Positions 26,736 through 35,262 of a stretch of 60,023 nt of DNA are shown piece by piece. This DNA is from Clostridia bacterium. Its GTDB lineage: Bacteria > Bacillota > Clostridia > Christensenellales > DUVY01. The notes below the pieces were generated by a model. It was not told the origin of the DNA. It did no database searches and worked only from the letters and a program-made list of their open reading frames with translations. How positions within the stretch are numbered: position 1 is the first letter of the stretch; every line of letters starts with the position of its first letter. The stretch is taken from NCBI GenBank assembly GCA_026001225.1, contig BNZQ01000005.1, forward strand, positions 1 through 60,023, in the 5' to 3' direction. The position numbers were made by a program, and so were the translations under genes.

Positions 26736-27923
26736 TCAACCTTCAACCAAGTCTTTTCCTCTGTATCGCGCGATGCCCGCCACGTCCTTATCGCCGCGTC
26801 CCGACAGGCAGATGATGACGCTTTCCGATCGGGGCAAGCGCGGCGCAAGCTCCCGTGCGTGGGCAACGGCGTGCGCGCTTTCGATCGCGGGGATGATCCC
26901 TTCCGTCCGCGCCAGGTATTCGAACGCGGATACGGCTTGCTCGTCGGTCACGGGGACGTATTCGGCGCGGCCGCTGTCGTACAGGTGCGCGTGTTCCGGC
27001 CCGATCCCCGGATAATCGAGGCCCGCCGATATCGAATAGACCGGCGCGATCTGTCCGTCCGCATTTTGGCAGAAATAGGATTTCATGCCGTGAAAGACGC
27101 CGGTCTCGCCCTTGGCGATCGTCGCGGCGTGGAAAGCCGTGTCTACGCCGCGGCCGGCCGCCTCGCAGCCGATCAGGCGCACGGATTTGTCGCGGATAAA
27201 CCGATAAAACACGCCCATTGCGTTGCTGCCGCCACCCACGCAAGCAATCACGGCGGCGGGCAGCTTGCCCTCGGCTTTTAAAATTTGGGCGCGCGCTTCC
27301 TTGCCGATCACGCTTTGGAAGTCGCGGACGATCGTGGGGAAGGGGTGCGGCCCCATGACCGAGCCCAACGCGTAATGCGTGTCGCTGACGCGGCCCGTCC
27401 ATTCGCGCATCGTTTCGTTGACCGCGTCCTTTAAGGTCATCGTGCCGCTCGTGACGGCGTGCACCTTTGCTCCCAACAGCTCCATGCGGTAGACGTTGAG
27501 AGCTTGCCGTTCGGTGTCCTCCTTGCCCATGAAAATTTCGCAGTCCAATCCGAGCAAGGCCGCCGCGGTGGCGGTCGCGACGCCGTGCTGACCCGCTCCG
27601 GTTTCGGCGATCAGGCGCGTTTTGCCCAAACGTTTAGCCAACAGCGCTTGTCCCAACACGTTGTTGATCTTGTGCGAGCCGGTATGGTTCAAATCCTCGC
27701 GCTTTAAATAGATTTTCGCGCCGCCCAAATCCCGCGTCATCTTGTCCGCGTAATAGAGGGTGGAGGGACGCCCCGCGTAGTTTTTTAGCAACGCGCCGAG
27801 TTCCGCGCGGAACGAGGGATCGCGCTTGCAACGCTCGTATCCCGCTTCCAACGAGAGCAGCTCGTTCATCAACGTTTCGGGAATGAATTGTCCGCCGAAT
27901 TTGCCGAAGTATCCCTTTTTCAT
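26736..27923 (-). CDS. trpB: Tryptophan synthase beta chain
   Basis: A 395-residue PLP enzyme that joins indole and serine to tryptophan. Diagnostic parts are [15 protein letters not shown] at the N-terminus, the PLP lysine in [10 protein letters not shown] (about 80-89), the [12 protein letters not shown] loop (about 107-118), and the GGGSNA phosphate-binding loop (about 230-235). Its start has an AAGGAG site. The trpA gene lies 170 bases downstream with a family A palindrome between them. Confidence 0.96.
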   Translation of the reverse strand: MKKGYFGKFGGQFIPETLMNELLSLEAGYERCKRDPSFRAELGALLKNYAGRPSTLYYADKMTRDLGGAKIYLKREDLNHTGSHKINNVLGQALLAKRLGKTRLIAETGAGQHGVATATAAALLGLDCEIFMGKEDTERQALNVYRMELLGAKVHAVTSGTMTLKDAVNETMREWTGRVSDTHYALGSVMGPHPFPTIVRDFQSVIGKEARAQILKAEGKLPAAVIACVGGGSNAMGVFYRFIRDKSVRLIGCEAAGRGVDTAFHAATIAKGETGVFHGMKSYFCQNADGQIAPVYSISAGLDYPGIGPEHAHLYDSGRAEYVPVTDEQAVSAFEYLARTEGIIPAIESAHAVAHARELAPRLPRSESVIICLSGRGDKDVAGIARYRGKDLVEG

Positions 27924-27945
27924 GTTTGCAGAGCTCCTTAATATA

Positions 27946-28024
27946 GCTCAAATTTTTTAAAAGGGCTTTACGGGGAAAACTTTTTTGCAAAAAAGTTTTC
28001 CCGCGACCCTTTCCAAAAACTTTG
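27946..28024. repeat. Palindromic repeat, family A, between trpF and trpB
   Basis: Core 27971-28005, with arms GGGAAAACTTTTTT and AAAAAAGTTTTCCC around GC; outer arms AAATTTTTTAAAAGGG and CCCTTTCCAAAAACTTT. Confidence 0.85.
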
Positions 28025-28034
28025 GCTGATTTGA

Positions 28035-28616
28035 TTAGTATGCGCGGCGGCAGATTTTCGCCAGCCGCAATATCTTTTCGCGGTCTTTTACGCCGTCGGT
28101 TTCCGCGCCGGAGCTGACGTCGATTGCGAACGGCGAAAGTTTGAGCGCGTCCTCGATATTGTCAAGCCCGATACCGCCCGCCAAAAAATACGGTTTATTC
28201 GCGCGGGGGAGCAAACGCCAATCAAATGTCTTGCCGGAGCCGTTTCCGCTGTCGAATAAGAGGTAATCCGCGCCCGCGTTCGGAACGGCGTCCGGCGGCT
28301 TGACCATTTTGACGACGGGCACGCCGCATAAAGCCTTTAAACGGTCTATATACGCCGCGTCCTCGCCGCCATGCAGCTGCGCTATGCCGATAATACCGTT
28401 TCGGTACAGCGCGGCGATATCCCGCGTATCCGCGTTCACAAACACGCCGATGGGAACGATGCCGCCGCGCAAATTTTTGCGAAAGCTTTCGGCTTGCGCG
28501 GGCGTGATCCGGCGGCGGCTTTCCGCGAATACGAATCCGATAAAGTCGGGCTTCGCTTCGTTGACGTATTCGATATCTTGATTGCGGAACAGGCCGCAGA
28601 TTTTTATTTTTGTCAT
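28035..28616 (-). CDS. trpF: Phosphoribosylanthranilate isomerase
   Basis: A 193-residue TIM barrel that isomerises phosphoribosylanthranilate to the carboxyphenylamino-ribulose form. The catalytic cysteine is in KIKICGLF at residues 3-10 and the catalytic aspartate in YLLFDSGNGSGKTFDW (about 116-131); FLAGGIGLDNI and FAIDVSSGAETDGVKD form the phosphate site. It is separate from trpC, not fused as in enteric bacteria. Confidence 0.95.
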   Translation of the reverse strand: MTKIKICGLFRNQDIEYVNEAKPDFIGFVFAESRRRITPAQAESFRKNLRGGIVPIGVFVNADTRDIAALYRNGIIGIAQLHGGEDAAYIDRLKALCGVPVVKMVKPPDAVPNAGADYLLFDSGNGSGKTFDWRLLPRANKPYFLAGGIGLDNIEDALKLSPFAIDVSSGAETDGVKDREKILRLAKICRRAY

Positions 28617-28695
28617 CTTTATCGCTCCGCTTTCCGTTTGACGGGTTTGCTTGCAAACCGCCGCAAGGCGAGGTAACCCGCGGTATTATACCGAT

Positions 28696-29484
28696 TTATC
28701 TTACGCGCAACATGTCAAGATAAGCTTTTTTATTGTCCGCTTTCATCAACGCCTCGCCGATCAGAACCGCGTCCGCGCCGATCCCGATCAGCCCGCGGAC
28801 GTCGTCCGCCGTGTGAATCCCGCTCTCGGAAACGAACAGGATCGGCGGAGGAATCAACGGCCGCAAACGCCGGCTGATGTTCAGATCGACGTTAAACGTC
28901 TTTAAATCGCGGTTGTTGACGCCAATCACGCGCGCGCCGCTTTGTACCGCCGCCGCAACCTCGTGCGCATCGTGCGCCTCCACAAGGGCGGAAAGTCCCA
29001 ATCGGCCGCACAGGCTTATATATGCGGTCAGGGTTCGAATATCGAGCAGCGCGCAGATCAGCAGCACGGCGGACGCGCCCCACAATTTGGCCTCGTAAAT
29101 TTGGTACTCGTCCACGATGAAATCCTTGCGCAAAACGGGAATTCTGACCGCGCGGGCGATCTCTTGCAGGTACTCTCCGCTTCCCGAAAAGAAGTCGGGT
29201 TCGGTCAGCACGGAAATTGCCGAAGCGCCCGCCGTCTCGTATTCCCGCGCGATCCATAAATACGGAAAATCCGCCGCGATGACGCCCTTGGACGGCGAAG
29301 CCTTCTTGACCTCGCAGATAAACGAAAGGCCCGGCGCGCGCAAGGCCGCCTCGAACGGCAAGCCCGTGTCCGTGCACAGGGTATCGACCTGCTTTTTGAG
29401 TGTGGGTAAGGGGACGGCGCGTTTGGCCGCCTCGACCCGTTTACGGGCGTTATCCGCGATTTTATCCAATATCGTCATGATCAT
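28696..29484 (-). CDS. trpC: Indole-3-glycerol phosphate synthase
   Basis: A 262-residue TIM-barrel enzyme that closes the indole ring. The catalytic lysine and glutamate are in FICEVKKASPSKGVI (about 55-69), followed by SVLTEPDFFSG and PVLRKDFIVDEYQI (about 112-125, catalytic Lys), IGVNNRDLKTF and SESGI near the C-terminus. Translation may begin at the second ATG (29478). Confidence 0.95.
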   Translation of the reverse strand: MIMTILDKIADNARKRVEAAKRAVPLPTLKKQVDTLCTDTGLPFEAALRAPGLSFICEVKKASPSKGVIAADFPYLWIAREYETAGASAISVLTEPDFFSGSGEYLQEIARAVRIPVLRKDFIVDEYQIYEAKLWGASAVLLICALLDIRTLTAYISLCGRLGLSALVEAHDAHEVAAAVQSGARVIGVNNRDLKTFNVDLNISRRLRPLIPPPILFVSESGIHTADDVRGLIGIGADAVLIGEALMKADNKKAYLDMLRVR

Positions 29485-29487
29485 TGA

Positions 29488-29613
29488 AGTGAAAATTGAA
29501 AACTGAAAATTTTGGTCGATTGCAAATCGTAGGGGCCGATGATGACGAGGAACTTACAGCATAATCAAAGTAACTTTTTCGATAGACTATAATTTTCAGT
29601 TTTCAGTTTTTAT
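29488..29613. repeat. Inverted repeat of heptamer type between trpD and trpC
   Basis: Left arm GAAAATTGAAAACTGAAAAT (29491-29510) and near-inverse AATTTTCAGTTTTCAGTTTT (29591-29610) flank about 80 bp. Both arms are built of 7-base units TGAAAAC/T, the same style as the insertion in mnmE. Confidence 0.65.
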
Positions 29614-30620
29614 TTGCCGTTGGACAATTCGATAAACCTATCCAACAGCCTCGCCGCCTTGCCGCCGTCTATGGTCTGTCGGGCAAGCTCGACGGCTTGC
29701 GCGATCGACAGGTTTGAGTCCGCGACATGGATCGCCGCCGCCGAATTGAGCAGCACTGCGTCGCGTTTCGGGCCGGTCTTTCCCTGCAAAATATCCCGCG
29801 TGATTTGCGCGTTCTCCGCGGGCGTGCCGCCGGTTAAATCTTCCTTTTTACAGCGTTTAAATCCGAATTGCTCCGGCTCGATCGTATAGGTATTCAACAC
29901 GCCGCCGCGCACCTCGCAAACGTCGGTCGGCGCACTCATCGAGATTTCGTCCAGGCCGTCCCGCCCGTACACGACCAACGCGCTTTGCACGCCGAGATTG
30001 GACAGCACCTGCGCCATCGGCCGGACGAGCGCGGCGTCGTACACGCCCAACAGCTGCATCTGCGCGCCGGCGGGATTGACCAACGGCCCCAAGATGTTGA
30101 AGATCGTACGGATTCCCAATTCCTTGCGGACGGGGGCGACGTACTTCATTGATATATGATAGTTTTGCGCGAACAAAAAGCAAATCCCGATCGTCTTTAA
30201 AAGCTCCAAACTTTTTTCGGGCGGCGCCGCGATATTGACGCCCAACGCTTCCAAAACGTCGGCCGCGCCGCATTTACTGCTGGCCGCGCGGTTACCGTGC
30301 TTGGCGACGGGGTAGCCCGCCGCGCCGACCACGAGCGAGGAGGTCGTCGAAATGTTGAAAGAATCCGACCGGTCGCCGCCGGTGCCGACGATTTCCAGCA
30401 CGTTCATATCGTGCAGCAGGCGGATACAGTGCTTGCGCATCCCCGCCGCCGAGGCGGTTATTTCCTCGATCGTTTCGCCCTTGCAGGACATAGCGGCCAA
30501 ATATGCGGCCAGCTGAATGTCGCCGGCCTTGCCGTCCATAATCTCGTCCATCACGGCTTCGGCCATCTCGTAGGTCAGGTTTTCGCGTTTCGCGGCTCTC
30601 GTTATCGCTTCTTTAATCAT
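29610..30620 (-). CDS. trpD: Anthranilate phosphoribosyltransferase
   Basis: A 336-residue enzyme that adds phosphoribose to anthranilate. Landmarks are the PRPP-binding [14 protein letters not shown] (about 80-93), [23 protein letters not shown] (about 104-126), and [33 protein letters not shown] with [12 protein letters not shown]. It is a stand-alone protein, not fused with TrpG. Confidence 0.95.
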   Translation of the reverse strand: MIKEAITRAAKRENLTYEMAEAVMDEIMDGKAGDIQLAAYLAAMSCKGETIEEITASAAGMRKHCIRLLHDMNVLEIVGTGGDRSDSFNISTTSSLVVGAAGYPVAKHGNRAASSKCGAADVLEALGVNIAAPPEKSLELLKTIGICFLFAQNYHISMKYVAPVRKELGIRTIFNILGPLVNPAGAQMQLLGVYDAALVRPMAQVLSNLGVQSALVVYGRDGLDEISMSAPTDVCEVRGGVLNTYTIEPEQFGFKRCKKEDLTGGTPAENAQITRDILQGKTGPKRDAVLLNSAAAIHVADSNLSIAQAVELARQTIDGGKAARLLDRFIELSNGK

Positions 30621-30639
30621 TTTTCTTTTATTTTCTTTC

Positions 30640-30708
30640 TTTAATTTTTTATTTTGCGGAAAGACTTTTTTAGAAAAAAGTCTTTCCGCGGCTTTTCAAA
30701 AAATTTCA
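30640..30708. repeat. Palindromic repeat, family A, between trpG and trpD
   Basis: Core 30656-30689 is a perfect palindrome with 16-bp arms (GCGGAAAGACTTTTTT) around AG. Outer arms AATTTTTTATTTT and CTTTTCAAAAAATTTC are also inverted. Confidence 0.85.
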
Positions 30709-30721
30709 TTTTAAAATCTTT

Positions 30722-31306
30722 TTACGATCGGGCAATCGATACGGACAGGAAATTTTGTAATATCGTTTGTCCGTTCGGCGTCAAGATCGATTCGGGATGA
30801 AACTGCAAGCCGTACACGTCGCAAGCTTTGTGTTTCACCGCCATGATCTCGCCGTCATCCGCGCGCGCCGTTACCGACAAGATATCCGCCGGAACCGTGG
30901 AGGGGATCGCCGCCAAGGAATGATATCGCGCCGCTTGAATCGCGGGCGGCAGACCGGCGAAAATCGGACAGGTTAAGTCTAACGTAACCGCCGAGGCTTT
31001 GCCGTGCATTAAGGTTTTGGCGTAACTGACCGTCGCGCCGAACGCTTCGCAGATCGCTTGATGACCGAGGCATACGCCCAGGATCGGTAACTTGCCTGCA
31101 AAATACGCGGCGACCCGCTCGCAGATCCCTGCGTCGGCGGGCCTGCCGGGCCCCGGCGACAGCACGATATGCGACGGATGCAGCTTCTCGATTTCTTCAA
31201 GCGTTAATTCATCGTTACGCGCCACTCGAATATCGGGATTCAACGCGCCGATCAGCTGATACAGATTATAGGAAAAACTGTCGTAGTTGTCAATGAGTAG
31301 GATCAT
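30722..31306 (-). CDS. trpG: Anthranilate synthase glutamine amidotransferase subunit
   Basis: A 194-residue class I amidotransferase that feeds ammonia to TrpE. The nucleophile is the cysteine in LGVCLGHQAI (about 78-87), with the catalytic His-Glu in LQFHPESILTP (about 168-178); LIDNYDSFSYNL and LSPGPGRPADAG are typical. The same subunit often also serves PabB; no pabB-like gene other than trpE is seen here. Confidence 0.95.
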   Translation of the reverse strand: MILLIDNYDSFSYNLYQLIGALNPDIRVARNDELTLEEIEKLHPSHIVLSPGPGRPADAGICERVAAYFAGKLPILGVCLGHQAICEAFGATVSYAKTLMHGKASAVTLDLTCPIFAGLPPAIQAARYHSLAAIPSTVPADILSVTARADDGEIMAVKHKACDVYGLQFHPESILTPNGQTILQNFLSVSIARS

Positions 31307-31348
31307 GATAGCTTACCTTATATTTACCTTTTACTAACCTTCGTTCTA

Positions 31349-31406
31349 CGGGCTTTTTTCTTTGAGCAGGCGGATCAAGGAAAGCCGGTCAAAAGAAAAC
31401 CGCCCG
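31349..31406. repeat. Short inverted-end repeat, family B copy 2
   Basis: 58 bp from CGGGCTTTTTTC to CCGCCCG, similar to 5021-5077, in the 177-bp gap between trpG and trpE. Nothing else is seen in this gap. Confidence 0.55.
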
Positions 31407-31483
31407 ACTGAAAAAGAAATAAGCGGATAGAGTACAAAGGAAAAGTCCGTTGCCGGGTCGATATCTCGCGGCTTGCCGCGGGG

Positions 31484-32947
31484 TCATTCGTTCCGTGCGG
31501 CGGAACGCAGCGCGTTGATGACCGCGCGCATTTTGTTGCCGCATTCCGCGTACTCGTTTTCGGGTACGCTGTCCGCCACGATTCCCGCGCCCGAACGGAC
31601 GAACACGCGCCCGTTCTTTTTAAAGGCGATGCGGATTGCGATACAGGCGTCCATGTTGCCGTTAAAGCCGATGTATCCGATCGCGCCGCCGTAGAGGCCG
31701 CGCTTGTTGTTTTCCAATTCGTTGATGATTTGGCAGGCGCGCATTTTGGGCGCGCCCGACAGCGTTCCGGCGGGCAGCACCGCGGCGATCGCGTCGAGAG
31801 CGGTCTTGTCGTCCCGAATCCGTCCCATAACGGTCGAGCCGATGTGCATGACGTGGGAAAACCGCTCGACGCCCAAATATTTATCCACCTTAACGGAACC
31901 GAAACGGCTGACCTTGCCCAAATCGTTGCGTCCTAAATCGACCAGCATATTGTGTTCGGCCAGCTCTTTGGGATCGGACAGCAAATCCTTTTCGAGCGCG
32001 GCATCCTCCTCCTCCGTTTTGCCGCGCGGCCGCGTGCCGGCGAGGGGAAAGGTCTGTAATTGTCCGTCCCGCAGGCTGACCAACGTTTCGGGCGACGCTC
32101 CCGCGATTTCAAAATCGTCGCTTGAGAAGTAAAACATATACGGCGATGGATTGATATCCCGTAAAATGCGGTAGGTGTCGAACAAGCTGCCCTCGGCGCG
32201 TGCCGTTTCGCGGTTGGACAGCACGACCTGAAAAATATCGCCCTCGCGGATATAGCGTTTGGCCCGCTCCGTCATCGCGCAGAACGCGGCTTTGTCGAAC
32301 AGCGGGGTGAATTCCGACAAAAGGCGGAGTGGCGGAATCGCGGCGGGCGTGCCGCTCTCGATGAGACGCGCCATGTTGTCCAACTCGGCGGCCGCTTTGT
32401 TGTAATTTTCGACGGGGGAGTCGGTCTTCATGTTGACAATCAGCAGGATTTGGTCGGTCAAACGGTCGAAAGCGATCACTTTATCGAACAGCATGAGGTC
32501 GACGTCCTTGAAATTTTCCTCGTCCCGCGCGTCGAGATTGAGATTGGGTTCGGCGTACTTGATGTAATCGTAGGAAAAGTATCCCACGAGCCCGCCGGAA
32601 AAGGGCGGCAGCCACGGGAAGGAAGGCCCTCGGTTTTCGTCGACGATTTGCCGGATATATTTTCCGGGATCGCGCGTTTCAATCGACAGCTTCGCGCCGT
32701 TTTTAATCGTCAAGACCCCGTTCAGGCAGGATATTTCCAATTTAGGGTCATAGCCCAGAAACGTAAACCGACCGGTGCGTTCCTTGTCCTCTAAGCTTTC
32801 CAATATATAACATTGACGGCTCAGATTTTTCAGGATTTTGAACGTGCTGATCGGCGTCCGTCCGTTTGCGGGCAGAATGCGGGACACGGGAACCGACCGA
32901 AATTCGACGGCGAGGGCGGAGATTTCTGTAAGCGCAGGTTTGATCAT
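31484..32947 (-). CDS. trpE: Anthranilate synthase component I
   Basis: A 487-residue chorismate-using enzyme that makes anthranilate with ammonia from TrpG. The N-terminal part carries the tryptophan-feedback element LLESLEDKERTGRFTFLG; the catalytic part has SRFGSVKVDKY, HIGSTVMGRI, LPAGTLSGAPKMRA (about 407-420) and GGAIGYIGFNGNMD near the end. I chose ATG 32947 (MIKPALTEI); a TTG at 32962 is possible. TTGACA lies at 32993-32988 on this strand, but its -10 (TACCTT) is poor, and I see no leader peptide or T-box in the short leader. Confidence 0.95.
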   Translation of the reverse strand: MIKPALTEISALAVEFRSVPVSRILPANGRTPISTFKILKNLSRQCYILESLEDKERTGRFTFLGYDPKLEISCLNGVLTIKNGAKLSIETRDPGKYIRQIVDENRGPSFPWLPPFSGGLVGYFSYDYIKYAEPNLNLDARDEENFKDVDLMLFDKVIAFDRLTDQILLIVNMKTDSPVENYNKAAAELDNMARLIESGTPAAIPPLRLLSEFTPLFDKAAFCAMTERAKRYIREGDIFQVVLSNRETARAEGSLFDTYRILRDINPSPYMFYFSSDDFEIAGASPETLVSLRDGQLQTFPLAGTRPRGKTEEEDAALEKDLLSDPKELAEHNMLVDLGRNDLGKVSRFGSVKVDKYLGVERFSHVMHIGSTVMGRIRDDKTALDAIAAVLPAGTLSGAPKMRACQIINELENNKRGLYGGAIGYIGFNGNMDACIAIRIAFKKNGRVFVRSGAGIVADSVPENEYAECGNKMRAVINALRSAARNE

Positions 32948-33004
32948 AAAAAAATACCACAATAAAGGTACCTTATAATTTGCATTTTGTCAACAGAATT
33001 TCGG

Positions 33005-33033
33005 TTGACAAAACGATTATTTTATGTTATCTT
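33005..33033 (+). promoter_or_regulatory. Promoter of tRNA-Ala
   Basis: TTGACA at 33005-33010, 17-bp spacer, TATCTT at 33028-33033, 30 bases before the tRNA. Confidence 0.75.
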
Positions 33034-33062
33034 ATCTACGCTTTGATAAAATACCGTTTCAC

Positions 33063-33138
33063 GGGGGTATAGCTCAGTTGGTAGAGCGCTTGAATGGCAT
33101 TCAAGAGGTCATCGGTTCGAATCCGTTTATCTCCACCA
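33063..33138 (+). tRNA. tRNA-Ala (anticodon GGC)
   Basis: 76 nt with a complete cloverleaf: acceptor GGGGGTA/TATCTCC with two G-T pairs, D arm GCTC/GAGC, anticodon stem CTTGA/TCAAG with GGC at 33096-33098, T arm ATCGG-TTCGAAT-CCGTT, and encoded CCA. Its 3' part is the attachment site of the following element. Confidence 0.95.
33092..33138 (+). other. attL: tRNA-Ala 3' half, 47-bp direct repeat
   Basis: The 47 bases from the anticodon stem to the CCA end occur identically at 44474-44520. The flanks differ on both sides, so the repeat length is exactly 47 bp. Confidence 0.93.
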
Positions 33139-33154
33139 AAAACCAAAATTTTCA

Positions 33155-33187
33155 GCAAAAAACCGCTCAATTAGAGCGGTTTTTTGT
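33155..33187. terminator. Terminator between tRNA-Ala and the integrase
   Basis: AAAACCGCTC, loop AATTA, GAGCGGTTTTTT. A and T runs on both sides allow use in both directions. Confidence 0.85.
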
Positions 33188-33198
33188 TTACAGAAACG

Positions 33199-33213
33199 AT
33201 TCAAGAGGTCATC
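33199..33213 (+). repeat. Partial third copy of the att core
   Basis: ATTCAAGAGGTCATC, 15 bases identical to the attL/attR core, located 61 bases inside the element and overlapping the integrase stop codon (33212-33214). Confidence 0.6.
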
Positions 33214-34150
33214 ATATTTTAAGGAATTTTTTAAGACGTTTTAAATAATCAATTATCGGAGTTTCGCGACCCTCGATAATATGCGTATATCTGTCCATAG
33301 TCATCGAAATTGTAGAATGTCCCGCCCAAACCTGAACCTGTTTCGGGGATATCCCTATATAATGGCAACAAGATATAAAAGTATGTCGGAACGAATGAGG
33401 GACAGCGGGAATATTCATTTTTTTAAAAAGCCGCTTAAAATAACTTTGCGCCGCCGATTGAGAAAACTCAAACAGCTTTCCCGAAAGCCTCCCGACAGGA
33501 ATAATATCCGGCAAAAATGGGATATTGCGCTTGTGCTTCTTTTTAGAAGTATCATCAAGAGGAATAGAAATAACCTTTTGCCGAAAATCAATATCCCGAT
33601 CGATCACAATAGAAAATGCTTCACCCAACCGCATACCAGTACAACAACAAAACACAAACAAATCACGATAGCGATCATCTTTAATAGCTTTCAGAATTTT
33701 CAATTGTTGTTTCGGTTGGATAACGGAATAGCTTTCAGACCTTAAAGGAACAATCTCAACGGCTTTGAACGGATTGAAAGAAATCAAGCCGGTATCAACA
33801 GCTTTTAAAAAAGCACCGCCAACAAGAACAGCAAGCTTTTTTTGCGCGTTTGGAGTATTTTCAAAACGGTTGATCAACTCTTGCAATTCTAAAGTACTAT
33901 AACTATTCAACGGTTTGTTTTCAAGATTTGGCTTTACTTGTTTTTCAATACGATTGAAATTTTCGGCAAGCGTCAAAACGCTTTGGAATTTACGGCGGTA
34001 TGTATTAAGGTATTCAGCAAGATAATCGTAAAGCAACGGGGCAGGGGAAACAGGAACAGGAGCGGAAGCAGAATCACGCAAAAAATAGCGGTCAAAATTA
34101 TCGTTCAGCCGTTCGATAGATTTTATAAGCTTTTCAATTTGATTCTCCAT
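33212..34150 (-). CDS. Tyrosine integrase of the tRNA-Ala element
   Basis: A 312-residue recombinase that should insert and excise the element at tRNA-Ala. Core-binding domain at about residues 35-110; catalytic domain at ~120-305 with Arg in CCTGMRLGEAF, HSFRHTFISCC, AGHSTISMTMDRYTH holding the last histidine and tyrosine nucleophile. The first ~30 residues (MENQIEKLIKSIERLNDNFD) are a short coiled coil rather than the usual arm-binding domain. It starts one base after the rep stop, so both are on one transcript. No excisionase gene is evident. Confidence 0.92.
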   Translation of the reverse strand: MENQIEKLIKSIERLNDNFDRYFLRDSASAPVPVSPAPLLYDYLAEYLNTYRRKFQSVLTLAENFNRIEKQVKPNLENKPLNSYSTLELQELINRFENTPNAQKKLAVLVGGAFLKAVDTGLISFNPFKAVEIVPLRSESYSVIQPKQQLKILKAIKDDRYRDLFVFCCCTGMRLGEAFSIVIDRDIDFRQKVISIPLDDTSKKKHKRNIPFLPDIIPVGRLSGKLFEFSQSAAQSYFKRLFKKMNIPAVPHSFRHTFISCCHYIGISPKQVQVWAGHSTISMTMDRYTHIIEGRETPIIDYLKRLKKFLKI

Positions 34151-34151
34151 A

Positions 34152-35201
34152 TCAAAAACTTAATTGCTTATCGGCAATTTTTGCATAATTTACAAGCCGC
34201 CACATGAGTTTATTATATTCTCGTCGTTCAAAAGCCTTATTTATCCGCGACAAGGCAATTATTTTTTCGCACATGCGGAAAAGACTCGTCAGCCATGCCC
34301 AAACCGAAAGCAAAGTTTTTCGGTTTTCGTCGATTATGTTCACACAAGACAAGTCGGGCGGGGGGGCTTCGCCCCCCGCGCCCCCCGACACAGAATATAC
34401 AACGCTATAACGATCGCCGCCATTATCGTAATTGACAAAAAAACCATTTGCCGATAAATGCCGCTTGACATGACGAAAAACGGCACGATCAACCAAATGA
34501 GAACTTTCTAAGCCGCCGCCAAAATCAACGTCGATAGTGTCATCGACCGTCAAACGATTCAGGCCGCGAGAGCAAAAAAAACGACGAACGAAAGGAAACG
34601 TATGCCCTTTACTCATGTACTTAATTAAATAATATGTATTGTTTTTGATAACGGGACTAAAATCCAAAAAACAATCCCCAACCCAAAATGGGAATTTCTC
34701 TGTTTTTGGATTCTTATAAAGACGATAGGCCCGATGACCGTCACGCATACCGATAGAACAAAGCTTTGGCTTTGTCTTAAAATTAATCAGCAAATGACAA
34801 TGGATTGCGCCGTCCTTATGAAATTCAGGAACGCACAAAAAAGAAAGAATACCAAAAGCGTATTTCAGGCGTTTCATAATATTCCGATAAGCGATATAAA
34901 CCGAAAGAAAATCATGACGGTCAACATACATTTTGTTAAACGTCATCGTAACGAACCACTGAAAAACATTGCGCTTTGAAATCTCTTTAACCGTATCGAT
35001 AGAACGGCAAAGACCCTTTTCATAATTCTTTATACGCTTTTCGCAATCCTTAAAGGTATATTCGAAAACCTCGCCCGTGCGCTTATCGACATATTGCGTA
35101 TCGGAAATTTGCTTTTTAAAATTCTTAACCGCGCCGCGATGAGTGCAAAAAGTGACTCTATCGTCGTACAGTTTCGCGCCGTACTCCAAAGAATTATTCA
35201 T
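34152..35201 (-). CDS. HUH-type rolling-circle replication initiator
   Basis: A 349-residue Rep that would nick one strand at the origin and stay linked to the 5' end. Motif 1 FVTMTFN at 83-89; the HUH metal motif AIHCHLLIN with His134 and His136; motif 3 YLIKYMSKG at 191-199, with Tyr191 or Tyr195 as nucleophile and Lys194/198 nearby. This arrangement matches single-stranded-DNA phage and plasmid Rep proteins. The middle carries a glycine/proline loop (GGAGGEAPPPD). A GAGG ribosome site precedes ATG 35201. Its presence together with a Zot ATPase supports a filamentous-phage-like cycle. Confidence 0.85.
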   Translation of the reverse strand: MNNSLEYGAKLYDDRVTFCTHRGAVKNFKKQISDTQYVDKRTGEVFEYTFKDCEKRIKNYEKGLCRSIDTVKEISKRNVFQWFVTMTFNKMYVDRHDFLSVYIAYRNIMKRLKYAFGILSFLCVPEFHKDGAIHCHLLINFKTKPKLCSIGMRDGHRAYRLYKNPKTEKFPFWVGDCFLDFSPVIKNNTYYLIKYMSKGHTFPFVRRFFCSRGLNRLTVDDTIDVDFGGGLESSHLVDRAVFRHVKRHLSANGFFVNYDNGGDRYSVVYSVSGGAGGEAPPPDLSCVNIIDENRKTLLSVWAWLTSLFRMCEKIIALSRINKAFERREYNKLMWRLVNYAKIADKQLSF

Positions 35202-35239
35202 TATACGTTCCTCTTTTTATAAAAAATAATAACTAAAAC

Positions 35240-35257
35240 TTGACAATCAAATGTCAA
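35240..35257. repeat. 18-bp palindrome upstream of rep (copy 1)
   Basis: TTGACAATCAAATGTCAA: inverted TTGACA/TGTCAA arms with a CAAA-containing centre. It matches 40554-40571 at 16 of 18 positions. It precedes the rep ribosome site and may act as an operator or RNA hairpin. Confidence 0.65.
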
Positions 35258-35262
35258 GAATA

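Noticed and set aside
32948..33004. Trp attenuator, T-box or leader peptide before trpE
   Set aside because: The gap to the tRNA-Ala promoter is too short and no Trp codon run or T-box sequence is present.
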